A stretch of 64,000 nucleotides of DNA from Flammeovirgaceae bacterium UBA4465 (GTDB taxonomy: Bacteria; Bacteroidota; Bacteroidia; Cytophagales; Cyclobacteriaceae). Numbering within the stretch: the first letter of the stretch is position 1; every line of letters starts with the position of its first letter. The translations under genes were made by a program, and so were the position numbers. Of the stretch, positions 8,542-17,097 are shown one piece after another. The notes below the pieces were generated by a model. It did not search any database. It saw nothing but the letters and a program-made list of their open reading frames with translations, and had not been told where the DNA came from. The stretch is taken from positions 62,001-126,000 of the forward strand of contig CAJJBF010000004.1 of NCBI GenBank assembly GCA_905182375.1, written 5' to 3'.

Positions 8542-9941
8542 GGGTTTATCATTGGTGCAAATCTATCAAAAATATTGGGTTGAATAAACAAAAGAATTAA
8601 AGTAAATGCCAACAAAGTTAAAATGAGAAAATGCCTCTTGTTTATTTTTATTTTTTTGCTTTGATCCTCTTTAAAAAAATAAAAATAAGGGACCCTTAAA
8701 TAGAAATAAAGAGAAGCCGCCGAACTCAAAACACCCACAAAAATAAAAGTCAACCAGTATATCGAGTCCATAGATTCATAATGCTGCCATGCAGTAGAAA
8801 AAAGAAATAATTTAGCCATAAATCCGCCTGTCGGTGGAAGTCCCACCAAAGCAACAGCCCAGATCACACTTATCACGCCTAATAATGGGAATTTTATGCC
8901 TAAACCAGACACATCACTTAAAGATAAGTTCTCCCCTTTTTTTTCATGAAGCTGGACAAAAAGAAAGGCCAAAATATTCATGACCGCATAAATAATGACG
9001 TAATATTTAAATATGGAATAAGTATCCATAACCAAGCACAATGGAAGTATGAATCCTGAATGTGCTACTGCCCCGAAGGACAGCATTCTTTTAACATCTG
9101 TTTGCCTTAAAGCAGCCAAAGTACCCCAAACAATAGTCAAAATGGCCAAGATCAAAATAAGCTGCTCTAAAAGGGGATTAAATAATCCATTGGTCCACTT
9201 GAAGACATGATAAAGTGCAGCAAAACCCGCAATTTTAGGTACTGTGGAAAAAAATGCGACTGCATCCGTTGGCGCGCCTTCATAAGTCGCCGGTACCCAA
9301 ATATGAAAGGGGACAATAGAAGTTTTGAAAAATAAACCAGATAAGAAAAAAAACAATCCCGTTGCGCCCAGTAATGAAAATTCTAGGGTATCAAAATAGA
9401 GCGAATCATGTGCCCCATACAAAAGTGAAATTCCAAATAACATCACGGCAGAACTTACGCCTCCAAATAATAAATATTTCATCGCGGCTTCACTGCCTTT
9501 TTCATTGAAATGGAAGCCGGTCAGCAAATAGCTAGCATATGAAGTCAATTCAATAGCTAAATAAAGTATCAATAAATTATGGGAGCCTACCATGAAAAGA
9601 GATCCTATCAGTACACTCATCAACAAAAAATAGAATTCATAGGACTGGTGCGTTTGCCTTTTGAAGCACAATACACCTAGGGTAACCCAAGGCAATAATT
9701 GGGTCATTAGATAACTCAAATCATCTCTGATGATGGTTCGTGTGAAAAAAAAACCGGATATCTGCTGTGCAAAAAGAAAAGAACCTAGCAATACAACAGC
9801 AACGAATACTTTGATCCAAAATAAGGGCAACCTCAACATGCCCAATATCAACAAGATGATAGAACCCATAATCAAAATTATTTCGGAGGAAATAACTCCA
9901 AAATGTTCTTGGATTTCTATAAGTTGCTCATTGATATTCAA
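8538..9941 (-). CDS. nuoN: NADH-quinone oxidoreductase subunit N
   Basis: The 467-residue antiporter-like membrane subunit of complex I has about 13-14 hydrophobic helices. Family motifs seen are LAIELTSYASYLLTGF, FHIWVPATYEGAPT and DVKRMLSFGAVAHSGF. It forms part of the proton-pumping arm with NuoL and NuoM. The only start giving a full-length N-terminus is TTG (9939-9941), 8 bases after the nuoM stop. The stop overlaps the purF start. Confidence 0.93.
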   Translation of the reverse strand: MNINEQLIEIQEHFGVISSEIILIMGSIILLILGMLRLPLFWIKVFVAVVLLGSFLFAQQISGFFFTRTIIRDDLSYLMTQLLPWVTLGVLCFKRQTHQSYEFYFLLMSVLIGSLFMVGSHNLLILYLAIELTSYASYLLTGFHFNEKGSEAAMKYLLFGGVSSAVMLFGISLLYGAHDSLYFDTLEFSLLGATGLFFFLSGLFFKTSIVPFHIWVPATYEGAPTDAVAFFSTVPKIAGFAALYHVFKWTNGLFNPLLEQLILILAILTIVWGTLAALRQTDVKRMLSFGAVAHSGFILPLCLVMDTYSIFKYYVIIYAVMNILAFLFVQLHEKKGENLSLSDVSGLGIKFPLLGVISVIWAVALVGLPPTGGFMAKLFLFSTAWQHYESMDSIYWLTFIFVGVLSSAASLYFYLRVPYFYFFKEDQSKKIKINKRHFLILTLLAFTLILLFIQPNIFDRFAPMINP

Positions 9942-9949
9942 AATGCCAT

Positions 9950-11572
9950 TTATGGTTTAATTTTTAAATTTCCTACATGAGCTATGAACAGTTCAAGACT
10001 GTGGTTCATCGTATCCAAAATGATTTTTGGATACATGCCTAAAACAACGACCCCCAATATCAATGGTGTGAAAATCATCCATTCTCTTATATTTAAATCT
10101 TTCATTTTCGGCTCCCAACTGTGCTCCCGTACCCAATATTTACCCAAAAACATGCGCTGTATCGTCCACAGATAATAAGCAGCCGTAATCAACAAGCCTA
10201 TTACAGCGACGATTCCTATCCAGTTCGGCAGCATCCCATCAACTGCACTCACGTTAAAAGCTCCCATCAATACCAATAGTTCTCCCACAAAACCCGCTAA
10301 ACCAGGTAATCCAAGGGAAGCAAAAAATACAATCATTACCACAAAACTATAGCCAGGTAATTTTGTGGCCAATCCACTGAAATTTTCGATCTTCCTATTC
10401 TGAGTTCGATCATAGAGCACACCCACAATGAGAAATAACGCCGCTGAAATGAATCCATGCGCAATCATTTGAAACATTCCTCCTGCAGCACCTTCAACCG
10501 TAAATGAACCTAAGCCGATCAATACAAATCCCATGTGTGATATGGAGCTGTAGGCGATCATTCGTTTCAGATCATTTTGCGCCATCGCATTCAGTCCCCC
10601 ATAAATGACAGCTAAAACCCCACAAATAGCAATATAATAACCAAAATGGTGCGCTGCGTCGGGGAAAATAGAAAAGGCTATTCGATAGAGACCATAGCCG
10701 CCTAGCTTCAAAAGCAATGCTGCCAAAATCACAGATATAGGTGTAGCTGCTTCCACATGGGCATCCGGTAACCATGTATGAAAAGGTACGATAGGTAGTT
10801 TGATAGCAAACCCTAAAAATAAAGCAAGAAAAGCCACCGCTCTTAAAGGCATACCCATAAAAGTCAACACTGAGTCTTTGGCCAAACTACTGCCTTCTAT
10901 GAAATAATTGGAATCCATCATGTGCAGCAGATTAAAACTATGAATTATCGTTTCATTGATAGGATCTAGTACCCCAACACTTAGGTAAAGGGCGATCATA
11001 GTTACCAAAATAAGTAATGAACCTACTAGGGTATAAATGAAAAATTTAATCGAAGCATAAGATCTTCTTGGCCCACCCCAAAGTCCAATAAGGAAAAACA
11101 TAGGTAAAAGCACCAACTCAAAAAATAAATAAAATAAGAAAAAATCAAGGGCTAGAAAGCAGCCGACGATACTAGTACTGAGCAATAAATACAACATGAA
11201 ATAGCTTCTCACCTGTTGCTTTAACTTCCAAGAGGCAAGCACCCCAAGGACTGTGATTAAGGACGAAAGTACGACCAACCAAAGACTCATACCGTCTACT
11301 CCTAGGTGGTAATCGATATTGAAGCTTCCAAATGAGCCCAGACTCATTGAAATCCATGAAAACTTTTCAACAAATTGAAACGAAGTCAAAAGATGATCTC
11401 CATAGTTGGGATCAAATCCCCATACCAAATGGATCGATAGCAATAACTGAATCAAAGAAAATATCAAAGCCACTATTTTGATCTCTGGGGTCTGCCGCTC
11501 ATTAAAAAAAAGCAGGGTGAAAGCACCTAAGAAAGGCATCCAAATTATCAAAGAAAGTATATAGCTAATCAT
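9950..11572 (-). CDS. nuoM: NADH-quinone oxidoreductase subunit M
   Basis: The protein is about 540 residues with 14 predicted TM helices. Signature segments are FFELVLLPMFFLIGLWGG (conserved Glu of TM5), PFHTWLPDAHVEA (broken-helix/TM8 region) and AQNDLKRMIAYSSISHMGF. It is one of the three antiporter-like proton-channel subunits of complex I. The frame opens at an upstream TTG, but the ATG at 11572 leaves a one-base gap to nuoL and is preferred. Confidence 0.95.
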   Translation of the reverse strand: MISYILSLIIWMPFLGAFTLLFFNERQTPEIKIVALIFSLIQLLLSIHLVWGFDPNYGDHLLTSFQFVEKFSWISMSLGSFGSFNIDYHLGVDGMSLWLVVLSSLITVLGVLASWKLKQQVRSYFMLYLLLSTSIVGCFLALDFFLFYLFFELVLLPMFFLIGLWGGPRRSYASIKFFIYTLVGSLLILVTMIALYLSVGVLDPINETIIHSFNLLHMMDSNYFIEGSSLAKDSVLTFMGMPLRAVAFLALFLGFAIKLPIVPFHTWLPDAHVEAATPISVILAALLLKLGGYGLYRIAFSIFPDAAHHFGYYIAICGVLAVIYGGLNAMAQNDLKRMIAYSSISHMGFVLIGLGSFTVEGAAGGMFQMIAHGFISAALFLIVGVLYDRTQNRKIENFSGLATKLPGYSFVVMIVFFASLGLPGLAGFVGELLVLMGAFNVSAVDGMLPNWIGIVAVIGLLITAAYYLWTIQRMFLGKYWVREHSWEPKMKDLNIREWMIFTPLILGVVVLGMYPKIILDTMNHSLELFIAHVGNLKIKP

Positions 11573-11573
11573 T

Positions 11574-13499
11574 TTATAAAGCAATTTTTAAACAAACCAA
11601 TATAATTACTAATCCAATGATCGCAGAGACAAAATGAATTTGAACATGCGCTGGATGAAGCTTTGTAAACATTGATCCCAGTATTTGCACCACCCTTTTC
11701 ATTAAGGAAATCAATCCATCGACTATGAGTCTGTCAAATAAATCTGACACTTTACTCAGCACCACTATAGAAACCGATATTTTATTAAAAAAAGGATTAA
11801 TCAAAACCGTATCTACCTTGGAAGTCTTGAATGCCAACCAATCGAAAGAAGGCACCAGTATCCCCATATAGAACTTATCTAAATAGAATCCGTTTTGAAC
11901 AAAAATAGACAACGTTGAGGAATTAAATGATTTCACTTTTCGCATCCCTTGCCTACCATATTTCCAATAGCTGAAACCCAAACCTAAAAACACCAATAGG
12001 ATTGAAGATCCAACCATTGGCGCCACCCAACTCCCTTCTACCTTGGGTTGGGTCCCCAACCAATATTCTAGAAAACTCAAATCCCCGCCTGAAAGGTGAA
12101 TACGATAAAAAACACCAATTGAAAGAATTGCTAAAACCAATATGGGTACCATTTCAATCCATGATTTTTGAGGCATTTTAAGCAATTTTTCTCCTCGATA
12201 AGAACCCAAAAAGACCAATATCAATTGTTTCCCCATATAATAAGCTGTAATAAAAGATATCCCTAAAGCTGTGATGGGAAGAACGAAAGTCAGCCCATTT
12301 TCACTTTGCATTGCCCAAGAAAATGCACCTAACAGAATGCCTTCCTTCGAGATAAATCCTGAGAAAAAAGGCAATCCTACCAAGGCCATCATACAAACCA
12401 AATAGGACCAGAATGTGATCGGTAAATAGCTTTTCAATCCACCCATTCTGCGCATATCTTGCATAGGATCTGCAGGATCTTGGTTACTTAAGTAATGCAT
12501 TACCGATCCCGCACATAAAAAAAGACCTGCCTTAAAAAAAGCATGCGTCCAAAGGTGAAATAAAGCCATATCGTAAGCACCTACTCCCATGCCCATGACC
12601 ATATAACCTAACTGGGAAATAGTAGAATAAGCCAACACCCCCTTCATATCTGTTTGACAAGCGGCAATCAATGCTCCCAAAAAGGCAGTAATGATTCCCA
12701 AAGAAGCAATCCAATCCAATAAATAGGGATCAAATACAATGAATAGGCGAAACAATAAATATACTCCTGCCGCTACCATGGTTGCCGCATGGATCAAGGC
12801 CGATACAGGCGTAGGGCCTACCATAGCGCGCGGCAGCCAAGTGAAAAATGGGAACTGAGCCGATTTACCCAAAATGCCAATCAATAAACAAATTCCTATC
12901 GCTGTGCTACTGTCATTCTGTGGTAATGGACCCAGGCTGGAAATAAAACAATCGTTTCCAGATCCCAAAAGCATCAATAAACCCATGAATAATATCAAAT
13001 CTGCGATTCTGTTGGTCATAAAAGTAATCCTTCCAGCAATCGCATTTTTAACATCTTGGAACCAAAAAATAATCAACATATAAGATGAAAAGCCTACCAG
13101 TTCCCAAAAAATAAAGAGCAATATTAAGTGGTCCGACATCAGGAGACCTAACATAGAAAAAGTAAAAAATCCCAATTTTAAATAATAACGATCCTTGTAG
13201 CCATCTCCTGATAAATAAAATATTGAAAAGAGGTGCACTAAAAAAGAAATCAAACTCACCAGTAAAATAAGGACTGCTGAGGATCTGTCTACAGCAAAAC
13301 CCATTACAAATCCTGGTAACCATTCAAACTGAAACATCCAAAGCGTTCCTTCAACGAAACTGAGATGGTAACCTGCCAAAATAGTAGTTATTGATAAAAA
13401 AATACTAGCGATAATTCCGGATTTCGAAGGAAAAGTATAGGCCATTATGCCACCCAATAAAGGCAACAACAATATAAGGGCCAACAGGTAGTCCTCCAT
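11574..13499 (-). CDS. nuoL: NADH-quinone oxidoreductase subunit L
   Basis: The 641-residue, strongly hydrophobic subunit contains FWELVGFSSYMLIIFWF, FFTWLPRAMVGPTPVSALIH and QTDMKGVLAYSTISQLGYM, classic for NuoL/ND5. The C-terminal ~120 residues include the amphipathic lateral-helix region and an extra anchor helix. It lies at the distal end of the proton-pumping arm. The ATG at 13499 lies 2 bases past the nuoK stop. Confidence 0.95.
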   Translation of the reverse strand: MEDYLLALILLLPLLGGIMAYTFPSKSGIIASIFLSITTILAGYHLSFVEGTLWMFQFEWLPGFVMGFAVDRSSAVLILLVSLISFLVHLFSIFYLSGDGYKDRYYLKLGFFTFSMLGLLMSDHLILLFIFWELVGFSSYMLIIFWFQDVKNAIAGRITFMTNRIADLILFMGLLMLLGSGNDCFISSLGPLPQNDSSTAIGICLLIGILGKSAQFPFFTWLPRAMVGPTPVSALIHAATMVAAGVYLLFRLFIVFDPYLLDWIASLGIITAFLGALIAACQTDMKGVLAYSTISQLGYMVMGMGVGAYDMALFHLWTHAFFKAGLFLCAGSVMHYLSNQDPADPMQDMRRMGGLKSYLPITFWSYLVCMMALVGLPFFSGFISKEGILLGAFSWAMQSENGLTFVLPITALGISFITAYYMGKQLILVFLGSYRGEKLLKMPQKSWIEMVPILVLAILSIGVFYRIHLSGGDLSFLEYWLGTQPKVEGSWVAPMVGSSILLVFLGLGFSYWKYGRQGMRKVKSFNSSTLSIFVQNGFYLDKFYMGILVPSFDWLAFKTSKVDTVLINPFFNKISVSIVVLSKVSDLFDRLIVDGLISLMKRVVQILGSMFTKLHPAHVQIHFVSAIIGLVIILVCLKIAL

Positions 13500-13501
13500 G
13501 A

Positions 13502-13807
13502 TCAATGCTTCAATTTTTTTAATGAATTGAGATCCAAGGTTTGGAAATGTCTGAAAATATTAAGCATAATAGCCAAAGCAACTACAGACTCTGCCGCCGC
13601 CAATACGACCACAAAAATTCCCATCAATTGCCCTTGAATATTGGGGTCAGATCCCGAAAATACAACGAGATTCACATTGGCTCCATTAAGCATGAGTTCG
13701 ATACCTATCATAACAAAAATGGCATTTTTCTTTATAATAACAATCAAAATCCCTGTACAAAACAAAAAAGCACCTATCATCAACCCGAAAATAATGGGAT
13801 CAAGCAT
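13502..13807 (-). CDS. nuoK: NADH-quinone oxidoreductase subunit K
   Basis: The 101-residue protein has three TM helices. The conserved Glu residues are in IGIELMLNGANVNLV and in AAAESVVALAI, both part of the proton path. Its start overlaps the nuoJ stop by 8 bases. Confidence 0.95.
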   Translation of the reverse strand: MLDPIIFGLMIGAFLFCTGILIVIIKKNAIFVMIGIELMLNGANVNLVVFSGSDPNIQGQLMGIFVVVLAAAESVVALAIMLNIFRHFQTLDLNSLKKLKH

Positions 13808-14294
13808 GTTGCGATTTTTTACCTAAATATGAAGCGCCTACCAATACCACCAACAGTAGAAAAGCGATAAGTTCAAATGCCAAAATATACTGGGTCAAAA
13901 AGCGTATACCAATCTCCCTTATTTGGCCTGTAGTTTGAAGAATCTCTTGAGGTCCGATCGGCGAACTTCCCACTAATGCATAAATGAGCAGAGCTATACC
14001 CAATGTGACCAAAAATCCAAAAAAAAGCAAGTGAGATCCTACAATAACTTTACCCTCAGAAGATCTTTTCGTCAGCATAATACCAAAAGCGATTAAAATC
14101 AAAATTCCACCGGCATAAATCAATATTTGAATAACTGCCAGAAAACTTCCGTTATAAATGACATAAAAACCCGCAATACTCAACAAACACAAAGCCAGCA
14201 AAAAAGCGGCGTAAATAAGATTTTCTGTGAAAATCAAAGTTAAACCTGATATCAAAATCAGCAACCCAAAGAAATACATCCATACCTCAGTCAT
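13800..14294 (-). CDS. nuoJ: NADH-quinone oxidoreductase subunit J
   Basis: The protein is about 164 residues from MTEVWMYFFG, with five TM helices. The pi-bulge TM3 region reads VIQILIYAGGILILIAFGIML. The open frame runs 20 codons upstream, into nuoI, but the ATG at 14294 gives the standard N-terminus and an 8-base overlap with the nuoI stop. Confidence 0.93.
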   Translation of the reverse strand: MTEVWMYFFGLLILISGLTLIFTENLIYAAFLLALCLLSIAGFYVIYNGSFLAVIQILIYAGGILILIAFGIMLTKRSSEGKVIVGSHLLFFGFLVTLGIALLIYALVGSSPIGPQEILQTTGQIREIGIRFLTQYILAFELIAFLLLVVLVGASYLGKKSQHA

Positions 14295-14961
14295 CCTTTT
14301 TCTTAGGTAATTTAGGTTTAAGCATTTTAGGTTTAAAAACGACTTTATCTCCACTCGATTTCATAGACTGCACCGAAGCAGTGGGCTTTATTTTTTGCTT
14401 TTCTTCAAATGCTTGTTTGGCTTCCAATATCTGGAGGGGTGTCATTTCAGCAAATTCGTATACATGGTCTGCACGATCAAAAGTGCTGAAATCATACGCC
14501 TTGGTCATCGTTAAGCATTCAGTTGGGCAAACGGTGGTACATAATCCACAAAAACAACACTTAGACATATCGATATCAAATTTAGCTGCATGGATTCTTT
14601 TATTAGTCCCATCTGAGGTTTTACCGATGATGTCTGTGGCCCTAATGGGCTCAATTTCAATGCAATTGACGGGACAAACTTTGACACACAAATCACATAC
14701 AATACAATCATCTATCTCATTGTGTAGTTTGTAGCGCCCATGATCAGGGACTGGTAATGATTCTTTTGGATATTGTAAAGTAGCAATGCCTTTATCCTTT
14801 AAGAAATAATCTTCATCTGCAATCCCTATAGGATCTCTTTCCGTCCTGGCTTCCCATAAATGTTTTAAGGTGAGCTTAAGACCATTACTTAGCGTTTGTA
14901 CTGAATGAGTAATATTTGAGAAGTATTTTATCAAAGCATCATGAGTTTCCAAAGTCCACAT
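14287..14961 (-). CDS. nuoI: NADH-quinone oxidoreductase subunit I (2x[4Fe-4S] ferredoxin)
   Basis: This is the peripheral-arm subunit that carries clusters N6a and N6b. Two 4Fe-4S motifs are clear: CIVCDLCVKVCPVNCIE and CCFCGLCTTVCPTECL. The C-terminus carries a Lys/Pro-rich tail (KPKMLKPKLPKKKDD) that is longer than in E. coli NuoI. The frame is open to 15003 (MEILDPFW), which would overlap nuoH by 73 bases. The Met at 14961 (MWTLETHDALIKYF) is chosen with moderate certainty. Confidence 0.9.
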   Translation of the reverse strand: MWTLETHDALIKYFSNITHSVQTLSNGLKLTLKHLWEARTERDPIGIADEDYFLKDKGIATLQYPKESLPVPDHGRYKLHNEIDDCIVCDLCVKVCPVNCIEIEPIRATDIIGKTSDGTNKRIHAAKFDIDMSKCCFCGLCTTVCPTECLTMTKAYDFSTFDRADHVYEFAEMTPLQILEAKQAFEEKQKIKPTASVQSMKSSGDKVVFKPKMLKPKLPKKKDD

Positions 14962-15992
14962 AAAAATACCAATAGCAAACCAAAAGGGGTCAAGTATTTC
15001 CACGAAAGCGTCATCAATTGATCGACCCTCAACCTAGGGTAGGTCCAACGAACCCACATTTGTGCAAATACCAAAATCAAGGTTTTGGAGAGCAACCAAA
15101 AAACTTCCCAAAAGCTTCCCATTGTCCAATTTGCCCAATGAAACGATCCTATATTAATGAAGGGTGTATTCCAACCCCCAAAAAATAAAATTACTGCTAA
15201 AAAAGAAATCAAAAGCATAATTCCATATTCTGCCAACATGAATATTCCCCATCGAAATCCACTGTACTCGGTATGATATCCCCCTACCAATTCTGATTCA
15301 GACTCAGGCAAATCAAAGGGTGCCCGGTTGGCTTCGGCCAACCCAGCGATAAAAAATATCAAAAAGCAAAATAATAAAAGTGGACTTTTCACCACGTTCC
15401 ATGAAAGTATCCCTCCCATTTGAGTCACTTCGATATCCATACCTTTCAACCCAAAAAGAAATATGGGATCAATCGTATAAAGACCCTGCTGTTGAGTAAT
15501 TTCTTGTAGGTCCATCGACTGACAAATCATAACTACACAGAGCACACTTAATCCCAAAGGAATCTCGAATGAAACAATTTGAGCAATTGCACGAACCGCC
15601 CCATACAAGGAGAATTTATTATTGGAACCCCAACCTGCCATTAAAATACCCAATACATCCAATGAGACCACGGCCATGAGCAACAAAACTCCTGATTCGA
15701 CGGCCGCTCCAGCTATGTTGGCATTTAACGGCAACATCGAAAAACCAGCAAATATAGCGGTAAACACAAGGATAGGTCCTAATAAAAAGATAGGTTTATC
15801 AGCTGCCTTAGGGACAATATCTTCCTTCTGAATCATTTTAAGAAGGTCTGCCAAAGTTTGAAACATCCCTTTCGGACCCACATCCATGGGACCGAATCGG
15901 CTTTGAATAAAGGCTGCAATCTTTCTTTCACCGTATACTGCTACCAAAACAAAAAAAAGCAAAAAAGGTAAATAAAATAAAAAAGTATACAC
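14931..15992 (-). CDS. nuoH: NADH-quinone oxidoreductase subunit H
   Basis: The 353-residue subunit lines the quinone-binding chamber. Motifs seen are GERKIAAFIQSRFGPMDVGP, the Glu-rich loop EANRAPFDLPESESELVGGYHTEYSG, and RVDQLMTLSWK near the C-terminus. It is the first gene of the nuoHIJKLMN run. The start codon is GTG at 15992, with a -7 box TATCTTTG 24 bases upstream. nuoA-G are not in the window. Confidence 0.94.
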   Translation of the reverse strand: MYTFLFYLPFLLFFVLVAVYGERKIAAFIQSRFGPMDVGPKGMFQTLADLLKMIQKEDIVPKAADKPIFLLGPILVFTAIFAGFSMLPLNANIAGAAVESGVLLLMAVVSLDVLGILMAGWGSNNKFSLYGAVRAIAQIVSFEIPLGLSVLCVVMICQSMDLQEITQQQGLYTIDPIFLFGLKGMDIEVTQMGGILSWNVVKSPLLLFCFLIFFIAGLAEANRAPFDLPESESELVGGYHTEYSGFRWGIFMLAEYGIMLLISFLAVILFFGGWNTPFINIGSFHWANWTMGSFWEVFWLLSKTLILVFAQMWVRWTYPRLRVDQLMTLSWKYLTPFGLLLVFLCGLWKLMML

Positions 15993-16015
15993 GTGAAAAA
16001 CCCTTTAATTCACTA

Positions 16016-16023
16016 CAAAGATA
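16016..16023 (-). promoter_or_regulatory. -7 promoter element (TATCTTTG) for nuoHIJKLMN-purF
   Basis: TATCTTTG matches TAnnTTTG exactly and would give a leader of roughly 15-20 bases before the nuoH GTG. A TTTG lies 13 bases upstream, closer than the usual spacing. Confidence 0.45.
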
Positions 16024-16126
16024 GCATTATGCCGGTCAAATTTGATTAAAATCGGGCTATTATTAAGGAGTAGTTCGACACGCATAATTTTCAAAAATAT
16101 AGTTACTTTAGATCATTTAGCCCTAT

Positions 16127-16960
16127 TTAACGCCCAAACTTACTCGTTGTGCCTGAAGGGTTTCGACCATAAAATAATTGCGCTTGACGTTCAAAATTCT
16201 CAGGGTCATCCGTCGTTCATAAAACTCACTTTGCTGTTTTTAAGACATTTTATCTCCATTTCGGGATGCCTCGACAAATAAGTTGCCAATTTTGGACCCA
16301 CCATCTCCGCTTGACCATAGACATTTATATGTGCTGGCACCCTGCTCCGAATCAGGTCATACAACAATGGATAGTGGGTACATGCAAGAAAAATTGCATC
16401 TATATTTGGTCCCTTTTCTGCAACAAAGATCGGATGTCTTTTTCCACAAAATAGGCTGCTCCTGCACCCAATAGCTCTCCATTTTCAACCAAGGGCACCC
16501 ACATGGGACAGGCCTGTTGATGTACTTGAATTTGCGGAAAGAATTTTTTAATTTCAATTAGGTAAGACTTGGATCGAATCGTTCCATGGGTCCCTAAAAT
16601 ACCAATCTCTTTCGTTTGGGTATGATCTAAAACACTTTCTGTAGTTGGCCGCAGAACGCCCAATACTCTTTTATGGGCTGCCAAATAGGGCAGGTCTTTC
16701 TGCTGAATGGTTCTCAAGGCCTCTGCAGAGGCTGTATTACAGGCTAAAACAACAAGAGAACAACCTTGATCAAACAGATGTTTTACTCCTTCGAGGGTGA
16801 ATTCATAAATACGCTCAAAAGACCGCGGTCCATAAGGGGCACGCGCATTATCTCCAAGATACAGAAAATTATGTTTGGGAAGGTTTTTAATAAGTCCTTT
16901 GAGGACGGTCAAACCACCATATCCCGAATCAAAAACACCTATAGGTCCTGCCTCATCCAT
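16127..16960 (-). pseudogene. murI: Glutamate racemase gene broken by two frameshifts
   Basis: Normally this enzyme makes D-glutamate for peptidoglycan. The N-terminal frame (16960 to about 16405) has IGVFDSGYGGLTVL, YLGDNARAPYG and the first catalytic Cys in VLACNTASAEAL. After CAG-AAAA-GGG (about 16404-16413) the match moves to another frame, DAIFLACTHYPLLYDLI, with the second catalytic Cys; one missing A would restore it. Near 16205-16215 (after FMND) a second shift is needed to reach DPENFERQAQLFYGRNPSG and a stop at 16127. Total length (278 codons) is normal for MurI, so the gene is intact except for the two indels. It is either a recent pseudogene or carries sequence errors. Confidence 0.8.
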
Positions 16961-16970
16961 TTTAAAAAGA

Positions 16971-16997
16971 AAGAGGCCATTTTTGAAATGGCCTCTT
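16971..16997 (-). terminator. Perfect 12-bp hairpin directly upstream of murI
   Basis: Arms AAGAGGCCATTT (16971-16982) and AAATGGCCTCTT (16986-16997) surround a 3-base loop. On the minus strand it is followed by TCTTTTTAAAA. It looks like a rho-independent terminator for the decayed CotH gene, but it ends only about 10 bases before the murI start codon. Confidence 0.65.
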
Positions 16998-17097
16998 CTG
17001 CAAGCAAAGAGTTTAAAATATATTTATTTCAAATGTAAACATGATTCCAATGAGATACAAGTTTAATTGATAAATGAAAAGTTAAAAAAACTATGGA

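Noticed and set aside
12874-13083. Plus-strand frames inside nuoL and other nuo genes
   Set aside because: All lie fully inside strongly conserved membrane-subunit genes, and their products show no family pattern.
14961-15003. Upstream nuoI start at MEILDPFW
   Set aside because: It would overlap nuoH by 73 bases; the internal Met gives a more usual N-terminus, though certainty is moderate.
16400-16413. Programmed -1 frameshifting in murI
   Set aside because: The second break downstream and the lack of a slippery heptamer plus stem-loop make a defect or sequence error more likely.
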